Below, piece by piece: positions 35,985 through 44,721 of a stretch of 64,000 nucleotides of DNA. Location: NCBI RefSeq assembly GCF_943192905.1, contig NZ_CALPCC010000009.1, positions 1 to 64,000 on the forward strand. The letters are read 5' to 3'. Position 1 is the first letter of the stretch. The number at the start of each line of letters is the position of its first letter. The translations under genes were made by a program, and so were the position numbers. Under the pieces are notes generated by a model that saw only the letters and a list, made by a program, of their open reading frames with translations, was not told where the DNA came from and did no database searches. The stretch comes from Adlercreutzia murintestinalis. Its GTDB lineage: Bacteria; Actinomycetota; Coriobacteriia; Coriobacteriales; Eggerthellaceae.

Positions 35985-37088
35985 ATGGAATATCTGGCAG
36001 CATTCATCATTACAGGGCTCCTCGCTTTCTTCCCTTCGGCGAAGAAGATGAAGAGAGGGCTTCGCATCTTTTTCTGTGCGCTTTCGGTCATGCCGCTCTG
36101 CGTGCTTGCTGCGCTTAGGGATGCGTCCATCGGCACCGACCTTATGGTTTATGTGGAACCTGCATTCTACTCTTCATTTTATGTGGGTATCACCAATTTC
36201 GAGTATACGCCAAGCCCGGTTTTCGGCGTTTTTACGTGGGTTATCTCGCATGCCTTTGATTCGATGCAGGTCTATTTGTTCATGATCCAATTGGTGATCA
36301 ACGGCCTTATATACGCAGAGATCTACAGGAGCTGCAAGCGCTATGCTTGGTTTGGTATAACAGTCTTCAATTTGATCTTCTTTGGATACACGTTGAATCT
36401 CATCCGTCAGTCAATGGCGATGGCGATCTGCTTGTTCTCGCTGAGGTATGCATGCAAGAGGAAGCCTATACCGTTTTTCGTTTTGCAGTTTTTAGCGTGT
36501 GGGGTTCATGAGACAGCTCTTGTGTTCTTGCCGACCTATCTGTTGTTCGGGCAAAAGAGGCCCGTAAGGCAGCTGCGGGATAGTGGGTATTTGAAATTCT
36601 GGGGAATCGTGGGCGCTTTTGTCGTCGTTCTTCTCGTCCCAATTCTTTTGAATATCGTACCCTCGCTACAGAGCGAATATCAATATCAGCTTACAAATTC
36701 GGGATCCGATAGTATCGGGATGCTCGTTGTCTTCTGCGCGTTCGTCCTTGTTTTCGTTATTCTGGGCAAGAGGGATTGCGGGCTTCTTGGAAAGCAGAGG
36801 ATGTCTTTGGGGAGACGGTCTTTTGCTTCCGATTGCGGTTTCTGCCTGATCGTAGGATGCGTCTTATACCTTCTTGCGTACATCAGTAAAGAGCTGTTCA
36901 GGATAAGCATGTACTATTTTATGTTCTTGCCTTTGTACTGTGCCGATATCGCAGCATCGCTAAGCGCGAAGAAGGACAGGAATCTCTTCTGTTTTGCAGT
37001 GTTGCTTTTGGCATGCCTGTTCTGGGTGTGGAAGTTCGTTCACCAAAATGTCGGGAATATTTTCCCCTACGTCCCTTTTTTCCAGTAG
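35985..37088 (+). CDS. EpsG-family membrane protein, likely polysaccharide polymerase
   Basis: The 367-residue protein has about 10 membrane helices and the EpsG pattern ALRDASIGTDLMVYVEP in the first large loop, then LNLIRQSMAMAICLFSLRY and CGVHETALVFLPTYL. EpsG proteins are thought to polymerise repeat units outside the membrane (Wzy role). It is the only such candidate in the locus. RBS GGGGTGT is weak. Confidence 0.82.
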   Translation: MEYLAAFIITGLLAFFPSAKKMKRGLRIFFCALSVMPLCVLAALRDASIGTDLMVYVEPAFYSSFYVGITNFEYTPSPVFGVFTWVISHAFDSMQVYLFMIQLVINGLIYAEIYRSCKRYAWFGITVFNLIFFGYTLNLIRQSMAMAICLFSLRYACKRKPIPFFVLQFLACGVHETALVFLPTYLLFGQKRPVRQLRDSGYLKFWGIVGAFVVVLLVPILLNIVPSLQSEYQYQLTNSGSDSIGMLVVFCAFVLVFVILGKRDCGLLGKQRMSLGRRSFASDCGFCLIVGCVLYLLAYISKELFRISMYYFMFLPLYCADIAASLSAKKDRNLFCFAVLLLACLFWVWKFVHQNVGNIFPYVPFFQ

Positions 37089-37160
37089 AGTCCATATTGG
37101 TATAGTGAGATGTGGTTCCGAAGAGGTTTGGTGCAGGGCGCGGGTGATGCGGGGTGATGT

Positions 37161-38231
37161 ATGGATAGCCGAGACAACTGCTCGCATGCGACCTTAGCGA
37201 GCATTATCATTCCTGTGTTCAACCTTGAGGCGGGATACCTTGAAAGATGCTTGGCTAGCATCCTTTCTCAGACATATCCTGAAATCGATGTCGTGGTTGT
37301 CGATGATGGCAGCAGAGCCTCTTTAGCCGCTGATTATGATGCGCTGTCTAAGCGGTTTCCGAAGATGCGCCTTTTCCACAAGAAGAACGGTGGGGTTTCC
37401 TCAGCAAGGAACGTCGGTTTGGAAAAAGCGACAGGAGAACTTGTCATGTTCGTTGATGCCGATGACGAATTGGCATCAGCCGACGTGCTCGAGAGGGCAG
37501 TCAATCTGCTCGAGAGGAATGGAGCCGATGTTGCATACGGGGGATATATAGTCAGATTCGAGGACTCGCAACGGCAATCGGATTATGGACTGTCGGGAGA
37601 AGAGGGCACGATGCTTCTTCAGGGAAAAAGCCTTGCAGGGTTAGAGGATTTTTTCCTTTCCTATGCCCGTCCGCTTGGTGCGGGTATTCCTCCTACCCTT
37701 GGGCGGGGCCCTTGGGGCAAGCTGTTCAGGAAGGTCAGCATCGGCTCGGTGCGCTTCGATGAGGGGATAACGGTTTTTGAAGACGGCATCTTCAATGGCG
37801 AAGTCGTGCGGAATTGTGAGACGGTCGTCATCGATGATTCACCCTGGTATATCTATTACCAGTATGCCGCTTCAGCGTTCCATGCGTTCGGTCTCTCGGA
37901 TTACGGAACGCACGCTCGTGCTGCCAGTGCGCATTTCAATAGCGAATCTGCGGCCTGGTGCTCGCATCGGTGTAAATACATAGTCGAAGCGGCCGAGCAG
38001 GATGCTGTACGGGGAGAATTGACCCTATCTAAGATCGCGGGTTTTTTTGGTCGAAACGACATCAGGTCTCTTTTCCAAAAACAAATCAGCATGGGTTATG
38101 AGGTTTCCTCCTGGCGGAGGCTGTTTGTTCTCTGCATCCGAAAAAGGCTTTATCCTGGTATCCGGTCATTGTTGAAGATGAAGAGGGCAAAGGCGGTGTC
38201 TCGGACTGACAAGCTGATAGTCAAACCGTGA
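37161..38231 (+). CDS. Family 2 glycosyltransferase
   Basis: The 356-residue GT-A protein has ASIIIPVFNLEAGYLERC, IDVVVVDDGSRASL, GGVSSARNVGLEKATGELV and the metal motif VMFVDADDELAS. A later FEDGIFNGEVVRNC stretch supplies the catalytic Glu-Asp. It starts at ATG 37161 behind GGGGTGATGT. It probably adds one sugar of the repeat unit at the cytoplasmic face. Confidence 0.88.
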   Translation: MDSRDNCSHATLASIIIPVFNLEAGYLERCLASILSQTYPEIDVVVVDDGSRASLAADYDALSKRFPKMRLFHKKNGGVSSARNVGLEKATGELVMFVDADDELASADVLERAVNLLERNGADVAYGGYIVRFEDSQRQSDYGLSGEEGTMLLQGKSLAGLEDFFLSYARPLGAGIPPTLGRGPWGKLFRKVSIGSVRFDEGITVFEDGIFNGEVVRNCETVVIDDSPWYIYYQYAASAFHAFGLSDYGTHARAASAHFNSESAAWCSHRCKYIVEAAEQDAVRGELTLSKIAGFFGRNDIRSLFQKQISMGYEVSSWRRLFVLCIRKRLYPGIRSLLKMKRAKAVSRTDKLIVKP

Positions 38232-38270
38232 TGCTCGCTGCTTTAGGCGAGAAGGGTTAAAGGTTAGAAC

Positions 38271-39386
38271 ATGGAGATGGCTGTCAACATCATCACTATC
38301 GTTGATCGGTACAACTACGGAAACCGCTTACAGAATTATGCTCTAGCGGAATCATTGAAGGCTCTCGGATTTGAGCATGTTAGAACGATCAGAGTTGTGG
38401 ATTCTCGGCCAAGATCATATCTCCGCGACATGCGCAGGGCATATCGTGGAGGCAAACAGGGGAGGGGAGCTGCCCAGAGATCATTCGATCAGTTCACAAA
38501 GGCCTTTATCCCGTTCAAGAAGACGAAGGGGAAAGACCTGGCAGGCATTCCGGGGCTTTTCGTGATTGGGAGCGATCAGGTTTGGAATCCGAGCTGGGAT
38601 ATAGGGGCGAGCCTTGATGGCGCGCAATTCGCCCTTCAAGTTCCCGGGGCAAGAAAGGCGGCATATGCTGCGAGCTTCGGAATCGAGCTCGGCGCTCTTC
38701 CTGAAGAAACAAGGGAGCTCTTTCGCGAGGGCCTCTTGTCCTTCGACGAAAGCATGTTGTCTGTGCGTGAGGATGAGGGTGCTGCGATCGTAGAGAACCT
38801 GACGGGATGGAAGGTGCCCGCGGTGGTCGATCCGACTATCTTGCTAGATTCGGCAGCATGGCGTGCGCGGGCTCGCGTACCGCATATCGATGGTATCAAG
38901 AAGGAACCGTTCTGCGTCAAGTATTTTCTCGGTGATGAGAGAGCCCAGCAAGAGGTCGAGAGGCTCTCTGCTGCAAATGGCTTGAACGTGGTGGATATCT
39001 TAGCGCCGAACGTAGAGATAGGGCCTTTAGAGTTCGTCTGGCTCATCGACCATGCGAGCATGGTCTTTACGGATAGCTTCCATGCGGCGGTTTTCAGTCT
39101 CTTGTTCCATACACCATGCAGGGTTCTGGAACGCACGCAAAAGGGACAGTGCGATATGGCAAGCCGGTTCAGGACGCTTGCTGCTGTTGCAGGACTGGAT
39201 GACATAGGTTTTGCTGATTGCCGTTTGCTGGAAGAATATGCCTATCGGTTCAAATGGGATGAAATCGATGTAAGATTAGATGAGCATCGCAGGGGGTCGC
39301 TTGATTGGTTGCAGAGAACGATGGGATTCCTTGCTGGGACGAGCGCCCGATTGGTGCAATCCCATCCAACAAGACGTGAACTGTGA
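38271..39386 (+). CDS. Polysaccharide pyruvyl transferase family protein (2)
   Basis: The 371-residue protein is a second PF04230 member: NYGNRLQNYALAESLKALG at the N-terminus, VIGSDQVWNPSWD (about 100), YAASFGIE, SVREDEGAAIV, VVDPTILLD and FTDSFHAAVFSLLFH (about 265). It differs clearly from the first copy at 32488, so it is not a recent duplicate. It lies before the flippase gene; its FrhB-like partner may be the one at 43516. Confidence 0.87.
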   Translation: MEMAVNIITIVDRYNYGNRLQNYALAESLKALGFEHVRTIRVVDSRPRSYLRDMRRAYRGGKQGRGAAQRSFDQFTKAFIPFKKTKGKDLAGIPGLFVIGSDQVWNPSWDIGASLDGAQFALQVPGARKAAYAASFGIELGALPEETRELFREGLLSFDESMLSVREDEGAAIVENLTGWKVPAVVDPTILLDSAAWRARARVPHIDGIKKEPFCVKYFLGDERAQQEVERLSAANGLNVVDILAPNVEIGPLEFVWLIDHASMVFTDSFHAAVFSLLFHTPCRVLERTQKGQCDMASRFRTLAAVAGLDDIGFADCRLLEEYAYRFKWDEIDVRLDEHRRGSLDWLQRTMGFLAGTSARLVQSHPTRREL

Positions 39387-39414
39387 ATAGGAAGAGGGCT
39401 GGAGCATTTCAGAA

Positions 39415-40947
39415 TTGTCTAAATCAAGGAGCACGGCGCGCAATATCTTCTGGGGCCTTGCCAATAAGATAGTTCTGATCCTGCTCCCCTTCGTTGTGAG
39501 AACGGTTCTGATTTATCGTCTTGGCATAGAATATGCGGGGATAACAGGGCTGTTCACGTCGATCCTCAATATCTTGAACATCACAGAGCTGGGATTTGGC
39601 AGCGCAGTGGCATTTGCGATGTATAAGCCCATTGCGGAGCACGACGATGTGAAGATATGCGCTCTCATAGGTTTTCTCAAAAACTGCTATCGTGCGATCG
39701 GCGCCATCATCGCTCTGGTCGGGCTTTGCTTGATCCCCGCCCTTCCCGTTCTTGTGCATGGAGGCTATCCGAGCGGGGTGAACATCACATTCGTGTATGT
39801 TGCGATGCTCAGCGGGATCGTGCTCGGTTATTTCATGTATGGATATAAAAGAACGATCCTCATAGCCAACATGCGCGATGATGTGAGAAGCAAGGCGAAT
39901 ATGATCGCTTTGGCAAGCGAGTATACCCTTCAGATCGTCTTAGTCTGGATCTTCTGTGATTATTATCTCTATGTTCTCGTCATTCCGGTTGGAGCTCTGT
40001 TGGAAAACCTCATAATCAACTGGGGTGCGAACCGGCTTTATCCCGATTACCGGAGCCGTGGCAGCTTGGATGCTCCGGCCCGAGCAGCGCTTGTACGCCG
40101 TGTTAAGGGGCTGGTCCTTCAAAAACTCGGGAGCGTGGTGCTGACTTCGGCGGATGCGGTTATCGTCTCCGCTTTTCTCGGGCTCACTATCCTGGGGCAA
40201 TATCAGAATTATTACTATATCTTTATGGCGTGCAATTCATTCATGATAGTTATCGTGAATGCGATCATTCCTGCTGTGGGCAACTCCCTGATCAAGGATG
40301 ATGAAGAGGCCAACTTCGAACAGTTCCTGACGTTCAATTTCCTTTATAACTGGGTGACGACATGGATTGCGATCTGCATTCTGTGCCTTATTCAGCCGTT
40401 CATGCGGCTATGGATGGGCGCCGAATTGATGCTGCCGGATTATTTCGCGCTCGTTTTCTCCGTGTATTTCTATTGCTTCAAGTGGTGCGATATGGTGTTC
40501 GTCTATCTGGAAGCTGGGGGACTCTGGTGGAAGGCTAAGCTGGTCCCCATGATTGCCGCTATCCTCAATATCGTTCTAAGCTTGGTGCTCGTGTCAGTGA
40601 TGGGGTTGGTGGGTGTGCTAGTTGCGACGATCGCCTGCGTTCTGCTCGTCTATGATGTTGGAAACTCGAAGATCGTTCTCTCCCATCTGTTCCCTCACTG
40701 CAGGCCTCTTAGAGTGTTTGCTCGACAGCAAGGCGTTCATTTTGCTTGTAGCGTCTTTGTTGCGTCCGTTACCTATTTCTGCTGTACGCTTCTCCCTGTT
40801 GGAGGTGTTATGCGTGCCGTCCTCGATCTTGCTCTGCTTCTCGTCCTTCCGAATGCCATACTAGTGCTCTTCTATGCGAAGACGAAGAATTTCAAAGCGG
40901 CGCATGATCTGATCGTGCGAACTATTTCCCGCAAAGCGGGGATGTAG
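39415..40947 (+). CDS. Wzx-type polysaccharide flippase
   Basis: The 510-residue protein has 12-14 membrane helices, starting ARNIFWGLANKIVLILLPFV, typical of the MOP/MATE superfamily members that flip lipid-linked repeat units. YGYKRTILIANMRDDV lies in an early cytoplasmic loop. The start is TTG 39415; the nearest upstream stop is TAG 39388, and no ATG lies between. A GGAG lies 9-12 bases before. It works between the glycosyltransferases and the EpsG-type polymerase. Confidence 0.87.
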   Translation: MSKSRSTARNIFWGLANKIVLILLPFVVRTVLIYRLGIEYAGITGLFTSILNILNITELGFGSAVAFAMYKPIAEHDDVKICALIGFLKNCYRAIGAIIALVGLCLIPALPVLVHGGYPSGVNITFVYVAMLSGIVLGYFMYGYKRTILIANMRDDVRSKANMIALASEYTLQIVLVWIFCDYYLYVLVIPVGALLENLIINWGANRLYPDYRSRGSLDAPARAALVRRVKGLVLQKLGSVVLTSADAVIVSAFLGLTILGQYQNYYYIFMACNSFMIVIVNAIIPAVGNSLIKDDEEANFEQFLTFNFLYNWVTTWIAICILCLIQPFMRLWMGAELMLPDYFALVFSVYFYCFKWCDMVFVYLEAGGLWWKAKLVPMIAAILNIVLSLVLVSVMGLVGVLVATIACVLLVYDVGNSKIVLSHLFPHCRPLRVFARQQGVHFACSVFVASVTYFCCTLLPVGGVMRAVLDLALLLVLPNAILVLFYAKTKNFKAAHDLIVRTISRKAGM

Positions 40948-40964
40948 AGAACAGGAGCTTTGGG

Positions 40965-42833
40965 ATGGTCTATGTCGTCATAGCGTTATGCTCTCTTGGT
41001 GTGCTCCTGCTTGTTTGCCTAGCTGTAGCGTATTCCCATAGTCGAGGACGCGCTGACCGCGACGTTATGGACAGAAGGTTCAGAAGGCTTCCTTCTAGCT
41101 TGGAACGCATCGCGATAGGCTCCGGTCCTTGTTTGCACGATTTTGACTTCTCTGATCTTTGGGATTCGGAGAACTTGGCGTTATGGCCCCAAGATCTGCG
41201 ATACGATTTCAGGATGCTTGAGCATTATGGGGGCCATCTTGCTCCCAGAGGCGTTGTGTATCATGTTGTGTGCCCCCTGTCGTTCCTTGAAAACTCGAAC
41301 TTGGATGAATATCGATTCCATGTGCAATATGCAGACCTTCTGCCTGCCGAGAGCATAGATGCTCCTAACATCCTGTGCGCCGTCGAGAGGAAGTGGAGGG
41401 TGGTCAGCATCCTCGATCTTCGTTTTTCGCGCGGGTACTCGCGGATCAGAAAGCTTCCCGATACGCTTTCGGAGGAAGAAAGAAGACAATATGCTGATAG
41501 CTTAAGGGAAGGATGGCTATCTGCGAATGGGGCTCTGAAGGACCTGTGCGATAAAGAGCAGGCTACCCATTTCGCGCGCTCATTCGAGAAGAATAGGGCC
41601 TATATAAAGGCTATGAACGAGTATTGCCGTGATCACGGTTTGCGCTATATCATCGTTCTTCCGCCGCTATCTCCGTATCTTGATTCGTTTTTTACGGATG
41701 GATTCAAACAAGCGTTTCTCTATGATAACTTACGTGCTTCGGGCATAGAAAGCGCCCAAGTGATCGATTATTCGCGCTCGGCTGCTTTTTGTGATGAAGG
41801 GGACTTTTTAAACGGTCTTTTTCTCGGAAGAAGGAGCGCTCGACTCTTTACTGAGCGTGTTATTAGGGAAGTTGAAGGTGATGATGTGTTCGAGAAAGCC
41901 TCAGAAGACAGCAAAGCTACCGCGTCCATACCTTTTATAGGATTTGGAACAGGAGTCGTAAGACGCTACTCACGGAATCGGATGCTCCGGATCAAAACGG
42001 TTGCGAAGAGGACGCTGATCGCCCTTAAGAACCGGCGCCCTTCTAAAGAAGCATTGATAGATAGGCATATGGATAAGATCGTGAAGGACGCTTATGAGTG
42101 CGGTTTCAGGATGTTCGACGCTGGGCGCATCTACGGATATTGCGAGCAGATGATCGGTCAAGGTCTCCATGGTATCGATCGGTCGTCGTATTTTTTGACG
42201 ACGAAAGTCTCCGATATGGATCTAAGTCGCCCGTGTAGCTCGGGTGATGTGAGTGGCAATCTGGGCGATTCGCTCCGATATCTACAAACCGAATATGTGG
42301 ATGCATATCTGCTCCATTGGCCTCACGGTAATTGGGAGGATATCTACCACCAGATGGAGAGAGAGTATAAAGAAGGTCGCGCTCGGCATCTCGGGGTATG
42401 CAATTTCGGGGTGAATGATCTTGAGCGGCTTTGGGGAGTGTGTGAGGTCGCTCCGACCTTCAATCAGATCGAATGCAACCCGTACCATTCTCAATCGGAC
42501 GTCAGGCTATGGTGCGCGGAGCACAACGTGAGAGTGATGGCGCATACTCCGACATTTCGGATGAGGCAGGAAATCGCTTCGGAGCCGGTCCTTACAGGCC
42601 TTGCGCGGGAAAAGGGAAAGACGGTTGCCCAAATAATATTGCGCTGGCATTATCAGAACGATGTCATCCCAATCGTCTCGACCACTTCACATGAACATCT
42701 GAAGGAAGATGTGGACATCATGGGCTTTGATCTGTCCGATGACGAGATGAACCTGATCGATTCGCTCGATAAAGGACAGAGCCTCTTTGCTGGCATTGGG
42801 ATCGATGATCCGCTTTATGTGTATAATCTCTGA
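40965..42833 (+). CDS. Fusion: membrane-anchored SGNH-like domain plus aldo/keto reductase
   Basis: Residues 2-22 are one membrane helix. Residues about 45-300 look SGNH-like: IAIGSGPCLHDFD as block I and YIIVLPPLSPYLDSF as the block before the end. At the expected Asp-X-X-His the sequence reads GLFLGRRSA, so the catalytic His seems lost. Residues about 310-622 are a full aldo/keto reductase: FDAGRIYGYCE (Asp and Tyr), TTKVSDMDL (Lys), LLHWPHGNW (His), GVCNFGV and TFNQIECNPYHSQ. The catalytic tetrad is complete. The joint is in one unbroken frame. RBS AGGAGC precedes ATG 40965. The AKR may reduce a keto-sugar of the glycan; the fusion is unfamiliar to me. Confidence 0.8.
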   Translation: MVYVVIALCSLGVLLLVCLAVAYSHSRGRADRDVMDRRFRRLPSSLERIAIGSGPCLHDFDFSDLWDSENLALWPQDLRYDFRMLEHYGGHLAPRGVVYHVVCPLSFLENSNLDEYRFHVQYADLLPAESIDAPNILCAVERKWRVVSILDLRFSRGYSRIRKLPDTLSEEERRQYADSLREGWLSANGALKDLCDKEQATHFARSFEKNRAYIKAMNEYCRDHGLRYIIVLPPLSPYLDSFFTDGFKQAFLYDNLRASGIESAQVIDYSRSAAFCDEGDFLNGLFLGRRSARLFTERVIREVEGDDVFEKASEDSKATASIPFIGFGTGVVRRYSRNRMLRIKTVAKRTLIALKNRRPSKEALIDRHMDKIVKDAYECGFRMFDAGRIYGYCEQMIGQGLHGIDRSSYFLTTKVSDMDLSRPCSSGDVSGNLGDSLRYLQTEYVDAYLLHWPHGNWEDIYHQMEREYKEGRARHLGVCNFGVNDLERLWGVCEVAPTFNQIECNPYHSQSDVRLWCAEHNVRVMAHTPTFRMRQEIASEPVLTGLAREKGKTVAQIILRWHYQNDVIPIVSTTSHEHLKEDVDIMGFDLSDDEMNLIDSLDKGQSLFAGIGIDDPLYVYNL

Positions 42834-42845
42834 GGGTGATACCGT

Positions 42846-43499
42846 ATGGGAGCAGGCGTTGCATTCAAAAAGATAGCGCATATCAGCATTACCAGATTCC
42901 TCTTCTATAATTTCTTCTCCAGAAAAGTGAAAAGAACAGGGAAAGGCCTTTTGATCGTTGGGCGCCATTCCGTTATCGACCTTGCAAAGGGCTCGAAAAT
43001 ACTACTAGGGGATGAGCATTTCTACGTCAATGACCATCGCCCCTCCGGCTCTCGGGCTGAAGCTATCGTGCGCCTTGCAAAGGGCGCTGTTTTGGAGGCC
43101 AGGGGATGCGTGAGGCTCTGCTATGGGTCGACGATCGAGGTGCACAGGGATGCATATATGGAGTTGGGCTCGGTCTATATCAATTCCGGGGCTGTACTGA
43201 TCGCTGGTCTGAAGATGTCAATCGGGGATGGGGTCCTTATATCGCGTGAGGTGTTCATCTATGATTCTGATCACCACCACATTCTCAAAGATGACGGAAC
43301 GGCGAAGAATCCTCCCCGTCCGGTGGTCATCGGGGACAATGTCTGGATCGGGATAAAGTCGACTATCCTAAGAGGATGTCGCATCGGAGATGGAGCTGTT
43401 ATCGGCGCCAATTCTCTTGTAGGCGGGAAAGTGAAAGCAGGAGCGATGATGTCGGGAAATCCGGCGCGCTCTTTTGGAGAGGTAAGCTGGCGGCCGTGA
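42846..43499 (+). CDS. Left-handed beta-helix acyltransferase
   Basis: The 217-residue protein has hexapeptide-repeat character through most of its length (MSIGDGVLISREVFIYD, VVIGDNVWIGIKSTILRGCRIGD-like). The catalytic His region is YDSDHHHILKDD, and it ends GGKVKAGAMMSGNPAR, as in WcaF/maa-type O- or N-acetyltransferases. It likely acylates a sugar of the repeat unit with an acyl-CoA, or with an acyl-ACP from the FkbH/ACP module downstream. Confidence 0.85.
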   Translation: MGAGVAFKKIAHISITRFLFYNFFSRKVKRTGKGLLIVGRHSVIDLAKGSKILLGDEHFYVNDHRPSGSRAEAIVRLAKGAVLEARGCVRLCYGSTIEVHRDAYMELGSVYINSGAVLIAGLKMSIGDGVLISREVFIYDSDHHHILKDDGTAKNPPRPVVIGDNVWIGIKSTILRGCRIGDGAVIGANSLVGGKVKAGAMMSGNPARSFGEVSWRP

Positions 43500-43515
43500 T
43501 CCTATAGAGGGACGA

Positions 43516-44682
43516 ATGATGGTTGATGTAGTTTCGAAAAGGGAATGTGTAGGCTGTAAAGCTTGTGGGGATATTTGTCCTGTGAACGCTATCACCTTTC
43601 CAGAGGACCAAGAAGGATTCTGGTCTCCGGCTATCGATCTTGATGTCTGTATCGAATGTGATAAATGCGAATCTGCTTGTCTGGTCCTGAGCAGGCGGGA
43701 TAGGGGAAACAAGAGTCAGCCGGATGTGCTTTCCACTATAAATCGGGATGAACAAATAAGGTATGACAGCACTTCAGGTGGCCTATATCCCGCTTTGGCG
43801 AGCGCTTTTCTAGAGAGTGGCGGTTGGATAATAGGCTGCGCGTTCACGCCTGACATGCAGGGAGCGGAATTCATAGCTTCTTCTAGCAGGGATGGTCTCA
43901 GCCGCATCATGCGCTCGAAGTACTTCCAAGCAGATACAGCTGGTATATATGCGACGACCAAGAGATTGCTCGAACAAGGAGAGAGGGTGCTATTCTCTGG
44001 CTGTCCATGTCAGGTACAGGCGCTCTATTGCTTTCTAGGTGAAGAGTATGCGAATCTGCTCACGGTGGATTTCATCTGTTTAGGAATCAATTCGCCGCTT
44101 GCATATAGAGCTTTTATCAGCGAACTCGAAAACGAACATCATTCTCCGGTGAAGGAGGTGCGCTTCAAAGACAAATCGGCCGGATGGACGCAGCTTGGCA
44201 CAAAGATCGTGTTCCAGAATGGGGAGGAAGAGTTCCATGGCAAAGATTCAGACCCCTGGGTGAATGCATATGTGGTTGGCAAGCTGATGGTCAGGCCATC
44301 TTGCACGGCCTGTCCCTGTAAGGGCTTTCCGCGTGTCGCTGATCTGTCTTTCGGGGATTTCTGGGGGATCGCTCTTTCAAAAGAGGATATGAGAAAAGGC
44401 GTATCTGTTGCCTTGATAAATAATGAGAGAGGAAGGAGCCTTCTTGAAGAATCCCGGGATATGCTTGAGGTCATGCGATACACCCTTGAAGATGCAGTCG
44501 GAGGTAATCCCGCCTTGGTGCGTTCGGTAGACCGGGGACAAGATGCAGAAGAGTTCTTTGAGCGCATCCATTATGAACCCTATAGCAGTGTTGTTTGGGA
44601 TCTGGTGGGAAGAAGAAAGAGACTGGGCCTTCTTGGTCGTATCGTCTCGAAGATGAGATCCATCGCTGACAAGTTGAGGTGA
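43516..44682 (+). CDS. FrhB/FdhB-like iron-sulfur protein (2)
   Basis: The 388-residue protein has two 4Fe-4S motifs, CVGCKACGDICP and CIECDKCESACL, the second with Leu in place of the usual Pro. STSGGLYPALASAFLE and LFSGCPCQVQALYCFLG follow, with CTACPCKGFPRVADLSFGDF near the C-terminus. It is a diverged paralogue of the gene at 33665. RBS AGAGG precedes ATG 43516. Electron transfer or redox chemistry on a sugar precursor is likely from the family, unproven for the locus. Confidence 0.84.
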   Translation: MMVDVVSKRECVGCKACGDICPVNAITFPEDQEGFWSPAIDLDVCIECDKCESACLVLSRRDRGNKSQPDVLSTINRDEQIRYDSTSGGLYPALASAFLESGGWIIGCAFTPDMQGAEFIASSSRDGLSRIMRSKYFQADTAGIYATTKRLLEQGERVLFSGCPCQVQALYCFLGEEYANLLTVDFICLGINSPLAYRAFISELENEHHSPVKEVRFKDKSAGWTQLGTKIVFQNGEEEFHGKDSDPWVNAYVVGKLMVRPSCTACPCKGFPRVADLSFGDFWGIALSKEDMRKGVSVALINNERGRSLLEESRDMLEVMRYTLEDAVGGNPALVRSVDRGQDAEEFFERIHYEPYSSVVWDLVGRRKRLGLLGRIVSKMRSIADKLR

Positions 44683-44721
44683 TCTCTTCCCCAATATCGT
44701 TCAGATGATGAAGGGTTTTTT

